This document shows positions 31,421 through 43,209 of a DNA stretch of 64,000 bases, one piece after another. Position 1 is the stretch's first letter. Every line of letters begins with the position of its first letter. The position numbers and the translations under genes are program-made. Location of the stretch: NCBI GenBank assembly GCA_940337035.1, contig CALNHX010007592.1:1-64000 (forward strand). Reading direction: 5' to 3'. The notes beneath the pieces are model-generated. The model ran no database searches. It had not been told where the DNA came from and saw nothing but the letters and a program-made list of their open reading frames with translations. The DNA is from Agriotes lineatus. Taxonomy: Eukaryota > Arthropoda > Insecta > Coleoptera > Elateridae.

Positions 31421-33515
31421 TGGTGCAGTTATTCAGCAAAATGCCTTGCATAATAACGTGTTTTATTTTTTATCCAAAAATGTATTATTAGTTTTACAAA
31501 AAAAACTAACAACGCTAACAACGTTTTTTAGTAAGTCAGTATATTTTGTATAATCGAATTGCCCCTTAGAAAGTTCGAATAAGAACATTTATCTTCTTCT
31601 CAATGTGCATTTGCCTTTCGGCGTCGTATAAGAACATTTATAAGTGTTGCTAATTTCAACCCCTTAAAGGGGTAGGTCAAAATTAAACAACGTTTTATAA
31701 ATAAGTGTATTGGTAGAACATATATGTCAATGTTCACTCTAATACGCTTTATTTAGCAGTAAAATTACAGAAACTTCATTTTAATCTTCTCAACATATTT
31801 TACAACCTCTATAAATTTAGTGCCATATTTCTGAAACTTCCTATATATTTTGTTCAAACCGAAAGACGAATATTGTAAGAGATTATCTTGTAAAGGTTGT
31901 TTGTTTTTGCTGAAGTATTTCATGTCAAACTTTTTACGAGGAGTTTACAGTTCATGAATAAAGCTGGATCAACGCGCCGTGTAAAATTTAACCACCTCGT
32001 CTGATTTATGTATTTTAATAAGTCGTGGAGCACTGCATCATTTAGCAACGTTTACAAATGTTGCGTTAAATCAGTTATTAAGACTTGCCACTCTTGAAGC
32101 CGTATTGCTAAATTATCATCTCCGTGCTCAATTTGATATTAATCAACTTCCTAAAGCTTGCTTAATACTACCATAACTTAGCCCAGAAATTTGACGTTCG
32201 TTAATGGCCATTCCTTGGCAATTTATTTTAATCAAAACAAAACAAAGCGAGGCTAATTAATATAGAATTACGTGTACTTGCACAGCGGAAAAGTTATGCA
32301 AATCAGGTTGACCAAGTCGCCAGCTTCTCTTATATTTAAAAATTTGCTGCTTAAAATTTAACGCTCTCGAAAACTCCATAAATTACCCACCCAATTAACT
32401 GGAAAGTGGCTTGCAAGTTCCTCACAAACAACTTTATGGTTTATGAAAATTCCTGGTCGAATCGACTGTAACAAAAAGTATCAAAGCTCACGTTGCTAAA
32501 TTTATACTTAGGTACCTTGAAACAAACATAAAAATCGGAATTGCGGAACAACCTGTAGAATGTAAGCTTTCCGATTACTAATTGACAACCATCTTGATGT
32601 AACTTAAATAAAATATGTATTAAGCATACTTCTTCCCGGTCGTATACAGGGTGGGCTACATAACTTGCACTCTCTTGAAAGTGCAATCCAACTTACACAT
32701 ATTATAGCAACACCAATACCCATATTGATCAGAATTGTGGTTACTGAAACTCCTTTAACGTGTAAGGATCAACAAGAAAGTTAAATGGAATGTTTAAAGG
32801 TTCTATTTTATAAGATATGTGTATTTAATGTACGACTAACATAAAACAAGCAAGATATTTTTAGTTGCACTGACACAATTCATCAAATTAAAAATTGAGA
32901 GAACAGACACGTAAAAGCGTAGATATCGCGTAAATATTTTTGTATTTTAAGGAAAGAGTTAAGTGCTCTCAAGTCGTACGTGAAAAATATAATTTGGCGA
33001 ATGTTGACCCTTGGCGAAGCATGACTTTACGACCTATAAAAGCCGCATAAAAATTATTATTAGAGCTTCTTCTATTAGTCGAGGAGGGATGTGGCACTTA
33101 TAACTGTTATATAATCGACCGAATGGTCTCGCACGTTGTGGAAATGCTCGTCCTTGGCAGAAAATCAAGTTCATAAAGGTGAACGAATGGGGAACAAGAC
33201 AAAGCTGCGAGCTTTTTGAAATTCCAAATATTTCGCGTCGGCATTCTCGATACCGGGTAAATAAGATATAAATTGTTCTTGGTATGCTAAATGTTGCAAT
33301 CAACACTGGCATTTAGATTTTATAACCGAATGCTTCGACAAACTTTATTGGCAATTCAAAGTAATTAATTTGGCGTTTTTGTGGTGCTTTTTAAAACAAA
33401 TATTTGATCGCTCTTTAAGTAATTATAAGCTATAAATATTTTTCATATTTGGCGTATCTGCTCTATCTTTTGCTAAGAATGATCTTCTTTCTTAGTGTAG
33501 GACATAGTATACGAG
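31421..33515. other. Intergenic, nothing firm
   Basis: A+T-rich. ACAGGGTGGGCTACATAAC at about 32,646 resembles a TA-inserting transposon end, but no partner was found. CCCCTTAAAGGGG near 31,661 is a short palindrome. The frames at 32,441-32,686 and 33,034-33,312 lack recognisable features. Confidence 0.35.
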
Positions 33516-33524
33516 TAGAATATA

Positions 33525-34270
33525 AGAGGTGTTCAAAAACTAGTAGGTTTAGAGTTGGCTATGGCTTGAGACAACAAGAAACATAGTATCTCTTTAGTTA
33601 TTAATTGCACAAAAGAACAGCAAAATTCATTTAGGCTATAAACTAAAACCCTTATTCACATTTTATACTTAAAAATGAAATTCACTATTAAGAGATGATT
33701 AAAATGCGCACCAAAAGATTCTATACATTTTAAAACTCTATTACTGGCCCCTACGCTGCCTTTTCTGAAAACTGAGGCACATTACTTATATATTTCTTCA
33801 AATTTCTCAATAATTCGTTATATTAATCAATTAATCCATCCAAATTATTAATAGAAGTTGTAAATATTGCATTATTGATGAAAGGACATAAACAGAAATC
33901 ACACGGTGTCAAGTCCCAAGATCATGTCCGATACTTTTCCGAGTTAATAAATCTTTCCTCCTAAAGCCAAGTTTTATCCGTAAAAAAACGTTTTTCTGGG
34001 TGCATCTTGATTGTTGCTAAGCACACATAAAAACCATTGACAGAAGCGTAGCCTATCAGGAATATCATGTGATAATAGTTCATGAACTGCTGTTAAACGA
34101 TAGAGGTATACGTCGATATCTTTGAGTAAAATTTCATGACAAGTCCCCACAAAGAGATTTACTTGTTGTTCTTCAATGCCATTTTATACTAAATAGGTCC
34201 AAACTCCGTCAACTTTTCTTGTGTTGCGCAAGTCATTTTCTATTATCAAAATTGTTAGTTCTAAATAAAG
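33525..34270 (-). mobile_element. Degraded mariner-like transposase relic
   Basis: Minus-strand translation gives DVYLYRLTAVHELLSHDIPD then RLRFCQWFL near 34,090, matching the central part of insect mariner-type transposases (family: PYR.T..QEL...D..RR..FC.WFL). Near 33,900 it gives DLTPCDFCL, the region of the third catalytic Asp (family SPDLTPCDFFLWG). C-terminal text follows near 33,760 (VPQFSEKAA, then GAHF). A large part between first and second catalytic Asp is missing and stops are frequent. GGTGTTCAAAAACTAGTAGG near 33,529 is the probable outer end; the opposite end is lost. Confidence 0.65.
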
Positions 34271-34368
34271 AGCCGTTTTCTAATATGCACTGGCCAAACA
34301 CAAAGCAACACATTTATACCTAAAAGAAATTATTTTTGGAAAGTTTGAGCTAAAGTCTGAATGTTTCA

Positions 34369-34485
34369 TTTCAGGCTTAGGCCGAACACGTTGGTTCGAT
34401 CCCAAAGTCCTAAATGTTTGATTGCAGGCTTAGGCCGATCTGGTTGGTTTGATCACAAAGTCCTGAACGTTTCTCTCCTCAAATG
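34369..34485. repeat. Two-copy tandem repeat, about 62-bp unit
   Basis: The phrase CAGGCTTAGGCCGA, then GTTGGTT(C/T)GATC, CAAAGTCCT and A(A/C)GTTT occurs twice (about 34,373 and 34,427) with few mismatches. Confidence 0.7.
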
Positions 34486-34907
34486 TTCTTGCTTATAAAG
34501 GGACCGATGCTTCCGCTCCTAGGTTATGATTGGTTGCCGTGGAGGGAGGAATTGTAGCATTTATTCGCATTTTTTTCTTTTAATTCTTATGGTGCTTCTG
34601 GTAGACTCGTGATCAGTGGGACATCGCACAAGCGTCGTTTGACTCCAAACTTGAAGCTTCTGGCACAATTTTGACAGGTTTTCCTTTATATTTGCCGCGG
34701 CAAATGTTTTAGAGTATTTGTTCCTTGTGGCAATGGGGGGCACCGACTCTGTAGTACGCTATCTAGAGCACTCCACTTTTACTCTTTCGTGCTTATCTTA
34801 TAAGCCTTTTAATCTGAGCTTTGTTCAAATGATAGACACGCGGGCGCCTGCGTCGGTTTTTTACAAAGCGGCTGGCTTGGCCAGCAAAAGTTCCTTGCTT
34901 GAAACAA

Positions 34908-35010
34908 ATTCGGCTTATATTGAACTTTCGATTTTAAATTTGAACCGCCGAGAGTCTGTATTTCTGGCTTATATTGCACTTTTAGTTTTAAATTTGAAAC
35001 GATAAGTTTC
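34908..35010. repeat. Two-copy tandem repeat, about 55-60 bp unit
   Basis: CGGCTTATATTGAACTTTCG..TTTTAAATTTGAA and TGGCTTATATTGCACTTTTAG..TTTTAAATTTGAA follow each other, giving two imperfect copies. The 95-codon frame at 34,718-35,005 contains the repeat and is not otherwise supported. Confidence 0.65.
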
Positions 35011-35019
35011 TGCATTTAT

Positions 35020-36640
35020 TTGGGGGATCGTAAATAGCGTGCGGTCGGAGATGTAAATCTGACATCTGTTGTTTATCGGTCCGGTCTTTTTAGTGACAAA
35101 AAACATCTCGAATTTGTTTTATCTTTTATCAAAGTGATTTCTTACCAATTAAATTTCCTTCAAGTTACACGTTTTTAGTGTTTAATGTTTGATATGTAAT
35201 TGATAATAATCATTTTTACTTATAAAAATTACTTATATACACCTTGTCGAAAACTTCCAGAGTGACTACTATAAGGATGATTGCCAGAAAGCTTTTGAGC
35301 ATAAGTAATTTTTTTTGTTATTTTTATATATTTACTTCAATTGTTCGTATTTCTACACAGTACTTATGGATGCCATCAGGTATATTAGGAAAAATCGACT
35401 ACACAATTTTTTAAGCTAGTAAAGCGATGTTTTGTGAGCTATTCGGCGTACATTTAGAAAATCTTTAATAGAAAAGCATTACAGAATTGGAATTAAATAT
35501 TTAAATTTATATCTAATGCTTTATTAGTTAGATATTAATGCATGAGGAGAACTTAATACCGTAAAATTGTGCTTTAGCGACTTCATCAGCGATGATTTAC
35601 AATATTGTTCTTCTTTTGCATATCTTTATTCTTCATTCTTTACATTTAGATTATATTCGCCACGTTACTACGCTATATTTGAAACATTTTTTTTATTTTT
35701 ACTTATTGTAATCGCGAAAAAATCATCTTCCCAAATTTTTCAGATCTTCACGTTTCAGGAGCCCTAGATGACGAAAAACAGATTTTCTCAATTCCGGCTA
35801 TCTGTCTGTTTCCCTGTTGCCGGTATCACTCAAAAACTATATGCTAGAGTAAGACAATATTTTGCATGCGGATTATATGCCTCCCTGGCATAAAACCGAG
35901 AAAATTTCGGTAATATATATATAGGGTTAACTCGAGAACTATTGCTTAAGTAAAAGTAAGAACTATTGCTTAAGTAAAAGTAATATTTTGCGAATAGCGC
36001 AGGTTGTTACCCTTGACGACACAAGACATATTTTGGATCCTACGTAGGTACCTATACAAGGTGAACACTTTAAACACATCAAGTTTTGTTTATCTCTGCA
36101 TTAACTGAGGAAGAGATGAAAGTAATAATATACACATATATCGCCTGATCTACCCTTGACTAAAACGAGACCCAAAAGATACAGAATAAATGTTGTAAGA
36201 GACAAAAAGGAGCAACGTATAAATACTTTGTGTTTAGCGGAGCTGCATCGCAGAGATCCAAACGGTCCTGCGTGGCAGTGTGCCACAAATAATCAAGCGT
36301 TGAAATTGCATTCGCAGAAGTTGAATTTCGAATTCCGCAGTCGATAATATTGTTTTATTTGAAAATTAATGTAAGTAATTCTTATTATTAAGTGTTTCCT
36401 TTCATTGTTTTAGAATTTTCGGAACGTTAGGATATTTTTACTCCTAGTTAATTTTAAAAATTGTTTAGTGTCACAACGTTCACTTTCGAAGGAGTAAAGC
36501 CCTTTACAGATTTTTTCCTTCTATTTTCTTATTTTTCGTCTTCCTCTTGACCTATATTTATAATATTACTTAGACTATACTCATTCTATTTAGATAATCT
36601 TTCCACTTATTTCAGTATTCTTGTATTTTATGTTCGAAAT
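35020..36640. other. Intergenic with one dispersed-repeat segment
   Basis: 35,845-35,925 (ATATGCTAGAGTAAGACAAT, GGCATAAAACCGAGAAAATT) is an inverted match to about 55,040-55,130. This indicates a dispersed interspersed repeat of unknown type. A 20-bp direct duplication (AAGAACTATTGCTTAAGTAA) lies at 35,935-35,980. No gene recognised. Confidence 0.5.
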
Positions 36641-36646
36641 GATATA

Positions 36647-37563
36647 CAGTGTGTCCCAGGATTGATGTTACAAGAGGTAAGATGGTCTAAAAATTATTGA
36701 ATTTTATTGTAACGTTTTGGGATTCAGTCCTGCTTGGTTTGAAAAGGATTTTAAGAATATTTTCAGTTTTTGAAAAACAAGTAGGCCTTGACAGGAAAGC
36801 GAAAACTATTTCATTTTCAGGTAAACTACTCTTTCTGTTCATGATACGGCAAAATTTTATTAAGGAAAATTGTTTAGAATGATAAATTATGGCCTATACA
36901 AAATTTCAGAAAGATCTGTCGACTTATAAAAAACCGTTATTTTTTAGATAATTGTATGTTATGTTCAGGTAAACTACCCTTTTTGTTTATGATACGGTAA
37001 CATTTTATATATGAAAGTTGTTTAGAATGAGAAATTATGATCCTATACAAAATTTCAGAAGGATCTGTCAACTTAGATTAAAAAGTTATTATTTAGATTT
37101 AACAAATTGCATTTATTAAAAATGACAGTTAAATCTATTCGACAAATCTTTCTGAAATTTTGTATAGGGCTATAATTTATCATTCTGAACAACTTTTCTT
37201 GGTAAAATTGTGCAGTATCATAAACAAAAAGGGTAGTTTACCTGAAAATAAATTAAATAATTTAAAAAATAACGGTTTTTCCTAATTTGACATATCTTTC
37301 TAAAATTTTGTATAGAACCTTAATTTATCGTTATGAACAACTTTCCTTAATAGAATTTTGCCGTATCATAAACAAAAAGGGTAGTTTACCTGAAAATAAA
37401 GTAGTTTTCGCTTTCCTGTCAAGGCCTACTTGTGTTTGAAAAAATTAAAATATTCTTAAAATTCTTCTCAAACCAAGCAGGACCGAATCCCAAAACCTTA
37501 AAATAAAATTCAAAAATTTTTAGTACATCTCACCTCTTGTAACATCAATCCTGGGACACACTG
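36647..37563. mobile_element. Tc1/mariner-type foldback MITE, 917 bp
   Basis: Starts CAGTGTGTCCCAGGATTGAT and ends ATCAATCCTGGGACACACTG, with TA outside both ends (36,645 and 37,564). Almost the whole element folds back: arms of about 250 bases include GTAACGTTTTGGGATTCAG and CAAGTAGGCCTTGACAGGAAAGCG with their complements at 37,410-37,500. The core holds further forward and inverted copies of a TTCAGGTAAACTAC..GATACGG..AAATTTCAGAA block (36,820, 36,965, 37,140, 37,270). Non-coding. Confidence 0.88.
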
Positions 37564-37589
37564 TATGCCAAACTCTGTTATTGTATCTA

Positions 37590-38345
37590 CATTTCATTTA
37601 ACACACCTCGGTCTATGCTCAGCGGTAGGTTCTACAATGGCGTCAGCGGAAGGAGGGGTGTAGGCGTTACCCTTATTGATGCTGCTAAATAATTGGTGTA
37701 AACGTTTTATACCTTTATTGCTAATGACACGATGATACATACAAACAAAAACCAACTTACTACTATATATATACAAGAGGAAAAAAAACAAGAAAAGAAA
37801 TATGTACAAAACGGTCGTCTTGACACGGGCGCAGGTGGCGCGGGAGGTGATGGGGCGGCCTTTTCCGGTTGTCGGAGGCGGGGAACGCGGCCTGGACGCG
37901 GTCCGATCCTCCCGGGGAGCGCAACGGGGCACGGCTCGTTGTGGGCGCTGACGGCGCTCTGGGTGGGGCGTCGAGCGGGGCTGCGAGGTTCTCCTGGGGC
38001 GTCGGCGGCGCGAGTAACCCTCTAGGGGACGGTGGCTGGAGCGGGGCGTTGTTGGGGCACGGGGTCGGGCTTTCGCTAGGGGAGTCCGGGGACGGGTGGT
38101 CCGTCGACAACGGGGGCCGCGATGTGGGCTGCTGTCGGGGCAGGAGTGGCTGCATGGCCCTGATGACAAAGTCTGGAATAGCGCTGGCTGGTTCTCGTCC
38201 TAAGTCCTGAAGTGGCTGGATGGCCCTGATGACAAAGTCTGGAAGAGCGCTGGCTGGTTCTCGTCCTAAGTCCTGAAGTGGCTGGATGGCCCTGAAGAGA
38301 GCTGCTAGTTGGTCCTGGAAGGCTGGATGCTGCTGCAGCTCTCCG
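37590..38345 (-). other. G+C-rich block with proline-rich minus-strand open frame
   Basis: A sharp rise in G+C occurs in otherwise A+T-rich DNA. On the minus strand one frame stays open from about 38,345 to 37,763. It encodes ELQQHPAFQDQLAALF, then two 22-residue repeats (AIQPLQDLGREPASA.PDFV), then a Pro/Ser/Arg-rich region (TSRPPLSTDHPSPDSPSES) ending in a short hydrophobic tail. The repeats are in frame (66 bp). A second overlapping frame (37,594-38,169) is Arg/Pro-rich and looks like a shadow. It could be a gag-like or ORF1-like piece of an unknown G+C-rich element or an exon; I do not recognise a family. Confidence 0.35.
38146..38290. repeat. 66-bp tandem repeat, two full copies plus partial
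   Basis: GATGACAAAGTCTGGAA occurs at 38,162 and 38,228, and GTGGCTGGATGGCCCTGA begins the next partial copy near 38,278. The unit is 66 bp (22 codons). Confidence 0.85.
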
Positions 38346-38590
38346 GGGTTGAGTGTAGCAGGCTGGAGGCTGCTGGGTGCTGAGTGTTGTCCTGGAAGGC
38401 TGGTTGGCTCCTGGTGGACTCTCCTGGGTTGAGTGTGGCAGGCTGGAGGCTGCTGGGTGCTGAGTGTTGTCCTGGAAGGCTGGTTGACTCCTGGTGGACT
38501 CTCCTGGGTTGAGTGTGGCAGGCTGGAGGCTGCTGGGTGTTGTCCTGGAAGGCTGGTTGGCTCCTGGTGGACTCTGCTGGGTTGAGTAAT
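38340..38590. repeat. 80-bp minisatellite, three to four copies
   Basis: GGGTTGAGTGT(A/G)GCAGGCTG recurs at 38,346, 38,426 and 38,506, with a shortened last unit of about 72 bp ending at 38,579. Units carry GAGGCTGCTGGGTGCTGAG and CCTGGAAGGCTGGTT. The unit is not a multiple of three, which argues against coding through it. Confidence 0.9.
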
Positions 38591-38599
38591 TTCTTCTGG

Positions 38600-38790
38600 C
38601 CTGGGTAACTCTATTTAAAGGAGCCCCGTCCTTTGTTTTGCGCTTGATGGACGCTCATTGGTCCGAGGAGAAGGGATGACTGCTTATTTTCCTCGTATTT
38701 AATAATTCCGCGGTTTTTTCCGCGGCGCGACATATTAGCGCCTTGATGAGTGTCGCAATGGCTGGCCGTTGAAATGCCGATTCTAATGAT
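38600..38790 (-). promoter_or_regulatory. Possible promoter-like segment of the G+C-rich block
   Basis: On the minus strand a TTTAAATAG TATA-like box lies near 38,616, just upstream (minus sense) of the minisatellite and open frame. An inverted CCAAT and a CCGCGGTTTTTTCCGCGG palindrome (38,708-38,725) are nearby. Purely positional evidence. Confidence 0.2.
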
Positions 38791-38799
38791 ACCACATTT

Positions 38800-40435
38800 G
38801 CTATGTTTCGTTTGGCTTTAATTAAAATAAGGATTTGTTTCCCTCGAGCTTTGCGTATAAAATTACTTAAGCATTATTGTTACTGAGTGTGTTAAAAAGT
38901 TCTCCTTGTTTTTATTATTTGCGCGCTGATTTTTTCTGTTATTATACCAAATACTCCTGCATTTGATTCTTCCTACCGCTAATTAAAATTTAATTTGTAA
39001 TATTTGTACATTCGCTTGCTGTATTTGGCCTTTGTCCCGATTTGCAATTGCGGCGAAGTTGAGCCGCGCTGATGGGCTCTGTGCTTCGGTCCCTTTGCCA
39101 TGAAGTTTTATGGGGGTTATTCGCTGCACTTTAGAAACTGGCATGCTGTTTGTAATTTATTGTTTTATTTCTGCAGAGGTTTTTATTTGAAATTTGTGTC
39201 GGATCGTGGCGTATCGGTAAACAGATGCGTTTGCTCTTTGTTCGTCGCTGCCTGTTTGGCGACACAAATTTCCTTTGTTGATTTGACCTGTTCACCGATT
39301 TATATTACATTTCCTGATTCTTCTTGAATACCCTGCCACACTTCCCAAAAGTTTATTTCAGAAGCACGTTTTTTTGTAGTTGTCCAATATTCACTGGCAT
39401 ATAATCGTTCTAGGACCATTGCTGTCTTCTAAAACGTCTATACAGTGTTGTTTCAGATTAGGTATAGGCCTTAACATGCAAAAATTTAATTGTTGTAAAT
39501 ATTGGCGTCTTTAATTAATTTAGAGAAAAACCGGGTATCTATAATTTGTTCAGCATTAAAAACTGCATCTACTGCAAGATATTCTTTTTCGAATACTACA
39601 ACTGTTTTCTGTAAAAAGAATTAAACCCAAATAATTTTGAATAATATTAAAAGCAAACAAATAACTGCATTTAAAAAACTACAAAAATTTTATTAATAAA
39701 TAATTTTACACTTAAATAAGGTACTCAATGTTTACAGCAATCCTCAATTTTATAAAAATGTAGACCCTCTAAAAGATGCAATAATTGAATATTATAATGC
39801 CCCATTACATGTTAGCAAATGTGAGAGTGGAACTCTACTACAAATAAGAATATTATTCAGCTGCAAATGATGATTTGCCCAAAGCATTTTATTTGAGAGT
39901 AACATTATTAATAAAATGATTGTATTTCTTTAAGTGTAGTATGTTATTCAGAATTATTTGGGTTTTCTTCTTTCTACAGAAAATTGTTGCAACCTTTGTA
40001 AGAGAGAATCTTGACTTAGATGAAGTTTTTAAAGCCGAACAAATTATCTATTCCCTATTTTGTCAGAATATAATTTGAAAATCTAATATTTATAACAGCT
40101 TAGTTTTGTATGTTCAAATTCTTTCGAGTTAATTTGACTGTGTTATTAGTACGCCATTATTTTAGTTTTCACTGTTACTTCTGCCAACGTGTGCCCTTCT
40201 TGTTTATTGTAATTTATATGTTGTATGAAATAAGATATTGCGCCGTATGGCTGATTCTAGTTATGCAAGTTATCGTCTAATTGATTTACCACCTTCCTTA
40301 CAATGTCGTCTAAATATTGAGTGAAGAAGTTAATGTATAAACAGTACAAACATATAGTAAATTTATCTGAGCAGTCGGTAGAAATATGTGTAAAAATAAT
40401 AAATAGTAGCAGTATTAGTAATATCTATGGGGAGA
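38800..40435. other. A+T-rich intergenic, nothing recognised
   Basis: No coding pattern beyond a short frame (39,100-39,327) with no motif. Composition falls back to A+T-rich after 39,330. Confidence 0.4.
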
Positions 40436-40439
40436 CTCA

Positions 40440-40760
40440 TGTCTAGCAAGTAGGCCTTCATAGGCCCTTTTTGCCAACCCCATGAACAAGGTCTAAGCAT
40501 GCAGAGTACCAGGTACCTTAGTTCCACTTAGAATTTTGCCGAGACTAAGGAGTTCCAACCTTAGCAAGGGATCTTTTACATGCTACACATCGTAGTAACA
40601 TGGAACCCACGACTTTACATCACTTCCGAATGATGGCATTCTGTAGAGGTTTTCATCCGAGTTTGTTTATTTTTAAAAACCTCACCGGGATCGGGGATCG
40701 AACTCTCTATCCTTAGATCAATAGCCAGAATGCTTACCACTGAGCTATGGAGCCCGGAAA
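40440..40760 (-). mobile_element. tRNA-headed SINE (minus strand)
   Basis: On the minus strand the head at 40,760-40,685 reads GGGCTCCATAGCTCAGTGG with a perfect A box (TAGCTCAGTGG), followed after about 35 bases by the B box AGTTCGATCCC. A G+C-moderate body extends leftwards to about 40,440. The head is a near-complete tRNA cloverleaf in length but is fused to a long body and lacks clean acceptor pairing, so it is a SINE rather than a working tRNA gene. Confidence 0.75.
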
Positions 40761-40769
40761 AATAATAAG

Positions 40770-41470
40770 TAAGTGTAAATACAGTTTTACCGCAGTCCAA
40801 TATATTTGTTTTCAAAAGCCTTTCCATCATCATACTAGTATATGCATATTATTTGAATGTAAATCAGTAAATGCAATTATTAATACGTACAATTCTAAGA
40901 ATAAAGCAAATCACAACATAACGCTTAAACGATTTCAACTTACAGCTTGTGGTAGGGAGACATAGACTATTAATAAACCAAACGAAAGTCGAATACAAAG
41001 CGCAAAGATTATATTTTTAAGACAGTTGCAGAATCTACAAGGACGTAACAGGAACACCGACATACGAAATGAACTAAAAATATCTATTACTTTTTTTATG
41101 AATTTGCTTCGCCCTCGTTAATCAAGCAAATGCATGAGAAAAGGTACTTTCAAAATAAGTTGTACACGTAGTTTTTTTGCATTGTGATATCTTGTAACTC
41201 CAAATTGACAACTGTCAAACTGACAATTCACAATTTCAATAAAACAGTTTTGAAAAAAGCACTTCTTTAACGATTTTTCGTTAAAAAAATTGATACTTTC
41301 TTCACAATTTTTCGTTTAAAAAAAGACGACTTTCGTGATCACTATACAAAAAATTATATTTCAATACCAACCTCGACGAAGATCAGATAATATACGGCAT
41401 CAATGACTTAATTGAAGTGATCAATCTTACGAACTTCAAAACAGCAACCAAAATCATATCTTCCGTAATA
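40770..41470. other. Intergenic, nothing recognised
   Basis: A+T-rich; no gene or clear repeat. Confidence 0.4.
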
Positions 41471-41691
41471 CACATAAATGTGTTTCACCTTTCATGAGGA
41501 CACCTATTCTTTTGTTTTTTTTTAAAGCAATCAATATAAAATTTTTATCAATTGTGTACGCCACGTGAATGTATCCATTTGTATGAATAGAGTTTTTATA
41601 AAGTCAAAATCTACCCAACTATGATTAAAATAAAAAGTAGCGTTTGAAGTAAGTCATAGTAGCGATTAAGATAGAGCAAAAATAGTAATTT

Positions 41692-42070
41692 ACGATACAA
41701 GTGCGTAAAGCTACTCTTTAGGCACGAGTGGGGTAGAGTTAAAACGCGAGTGAGCGAGCGTTTTAAGCCCCGCGAGTGACTAAAGATGCTTTACGCATGT
41801 GTATCGTACAATATTTTATCTACGATAGAATCTAGAAAACACGGTAAATATGAAAAAAAAAATGTAAATTAGGATTACCAGCAACCGGTCGTAATTTTGT
41901 GTGTTTTAAAAATTTTAAAACACGTTGCTACTCACAACGTGCCTAAAGAAATCTTTTAAATACGTTACTACTGACGACGTAAACTAATGAAAACATGTTA
42001 TTAAACAGTCGTTTTACAAACTTAAAACTGCCAGCTAAAAGGCAATTTTACGCACTGTCGTAGATAAAGT
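41692..42070. mobile_element. Foldback MITE with CpG-rich hairpin
   Basis: 41,692-41,806 is a long hairpin: ACGATACAAGTGCGTAAAG..ACGCGAGTGAGCGAGCG folds on GCCCCGCGAGTGAC..CTTTACGCATGTGTATCGT. Near 42,045-42,068 TTTTACGCACTGTCGTAGATAAA repeats the terminal motif in the opposite sense, suggesting the far end. It sits within the mariner relic and is presumably a later insertion. Confidence 0.65.
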
Positions 42071-42288
42071 ATTAAGAAAAGTTGTTACAAATTACTCAAA
42101 AACTTCAAATACCAAATTTAGCTGAAAAATTTTCATATTTTAATATATCTACATTTTTATGCCGTCAGTAGATTATAATTTGTTATTGCAATAAAAAGAG
42201 TGTCATGAAACAAGGAAACAATTAGCAAATTGTTTGAAGCCCAGAAACGTCAGTTCACTAAACAGTTTACTTCAGTTTCAACTATTGA

Positions 42289-43209
42289 GCAATGGCCGAT
42301 AGACATTAAAATATTGTTGAAAAGGTAGAAATTATTCGACTTGTTGGTGACAATGTACGTTCTACCCGAGATGTTGCTAGAGAGTTTAACGCGAGACACC
42401 CTGAACGTCCATCCATCCGTCATCGAACTGTTGCATACTTGAATAACATTTTCAACGCTACTGGAAATGTTGCTAAACGAGAATTGAACAATCGAGAACA
42501 TCATTTAGATGCAGTAATATTAGCAGCGTATCGTAATAATCTTCACACGAGTTTACGAGATATGGTTAGAAATTTAAAATTTCTTACATTAAAATTTACG
42601 TTAGAAATTTTAACCCCATAAGTCAAAATATTTCCAAGAAGGAGAATTTAAAAAAAAAATGTTCAGTGGTGAAGCTACCTTCACTACTAATGGTGTAGTT
42701 TCGTCCCAGAACTGTAGATACCGGGCAACAGAAAAACCAAATTGGGTTATCGACTGTAAAAGGCAATATTCACAGAAAGTTGATGTGTGGTGCGAAATTT
42801 TAAATACACGAGTCATTGGCCCGTTTTTCTTTTTTGATACGCTAAATGCAAAAAGTTTTTAAATTTTTTAACTATTGAAGTACTGGATGTGCTTGATGAT
42901 TTACTACTGGATGTGAGATGAGATTTGCACTTCCAGCTAGATGGATCTCCAGTTCATAACGCAAGAATTGTGCGAGCATGGTTAAACGAGAACATTCCGT
43001 TACGATGGATAGGTAGTAATAGCCCTTTAATAGAGTGGGCTCCTAGATCGCCTGACATTACACCATTCGACTTTTTCTTTGGGGAACTATTAAAAATGTT
43101 GTGTATATATCTAGACCTTAAAACATACAGGCACTGTTATTATTACAATCACAAATTATTATTTACTGACGACATAAACATGTTAAAAAATTTAAAAATG
43201 ATAACTTAA
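42289..43209 (+). pseudogene. Mariner-like transposase pseudogene
   Basis: The N-terminal helix-turn-helix region reads VEIIRLVGDNVRSTRDVARE then FNARHPERPSIRHRTVAYL (42,325-42,450), like the DUF4817-type domain of insect mariner transposases. The catalytic part follows in other frames. 42,659-42,859 (MFSGEATFTTNG, NCRYRA) corresponds to the segment holding the first Asp, whose usual DEA is degraded. 42,925-43,100 carries FQLDGSPVHNARIV (second Asp) and PRSPDITPFDFFF (third Asp). By my count about 42 residues lie between the second and third Asp, close to the 41 of the intact gene at 57,630. Stops and frame changes make it inactive. Confidence 0.85.

Noticed and set aside
23479..31430. Gypsy element inserted into a mariner whose two ends lie on either side
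   Set aside because: A mariner-like end exists at 23,479, but no inverted partner could be found right of 31,420.
37594..38210. Several overlapping Arg/Pro-rich and Gly-rich ORFs on both strands
   Set aside because: Long open frames are expected on all strands of G+C-rich DNA; only the frame containing the in-frame 66-bp repeat is mentioned, and without a function.
40685..40760. Functional tRNA gene on the minus strand
   Set aside because: Good A and B boxes but poor acceptor pairing and fusion to a long body; fits a SINE head.
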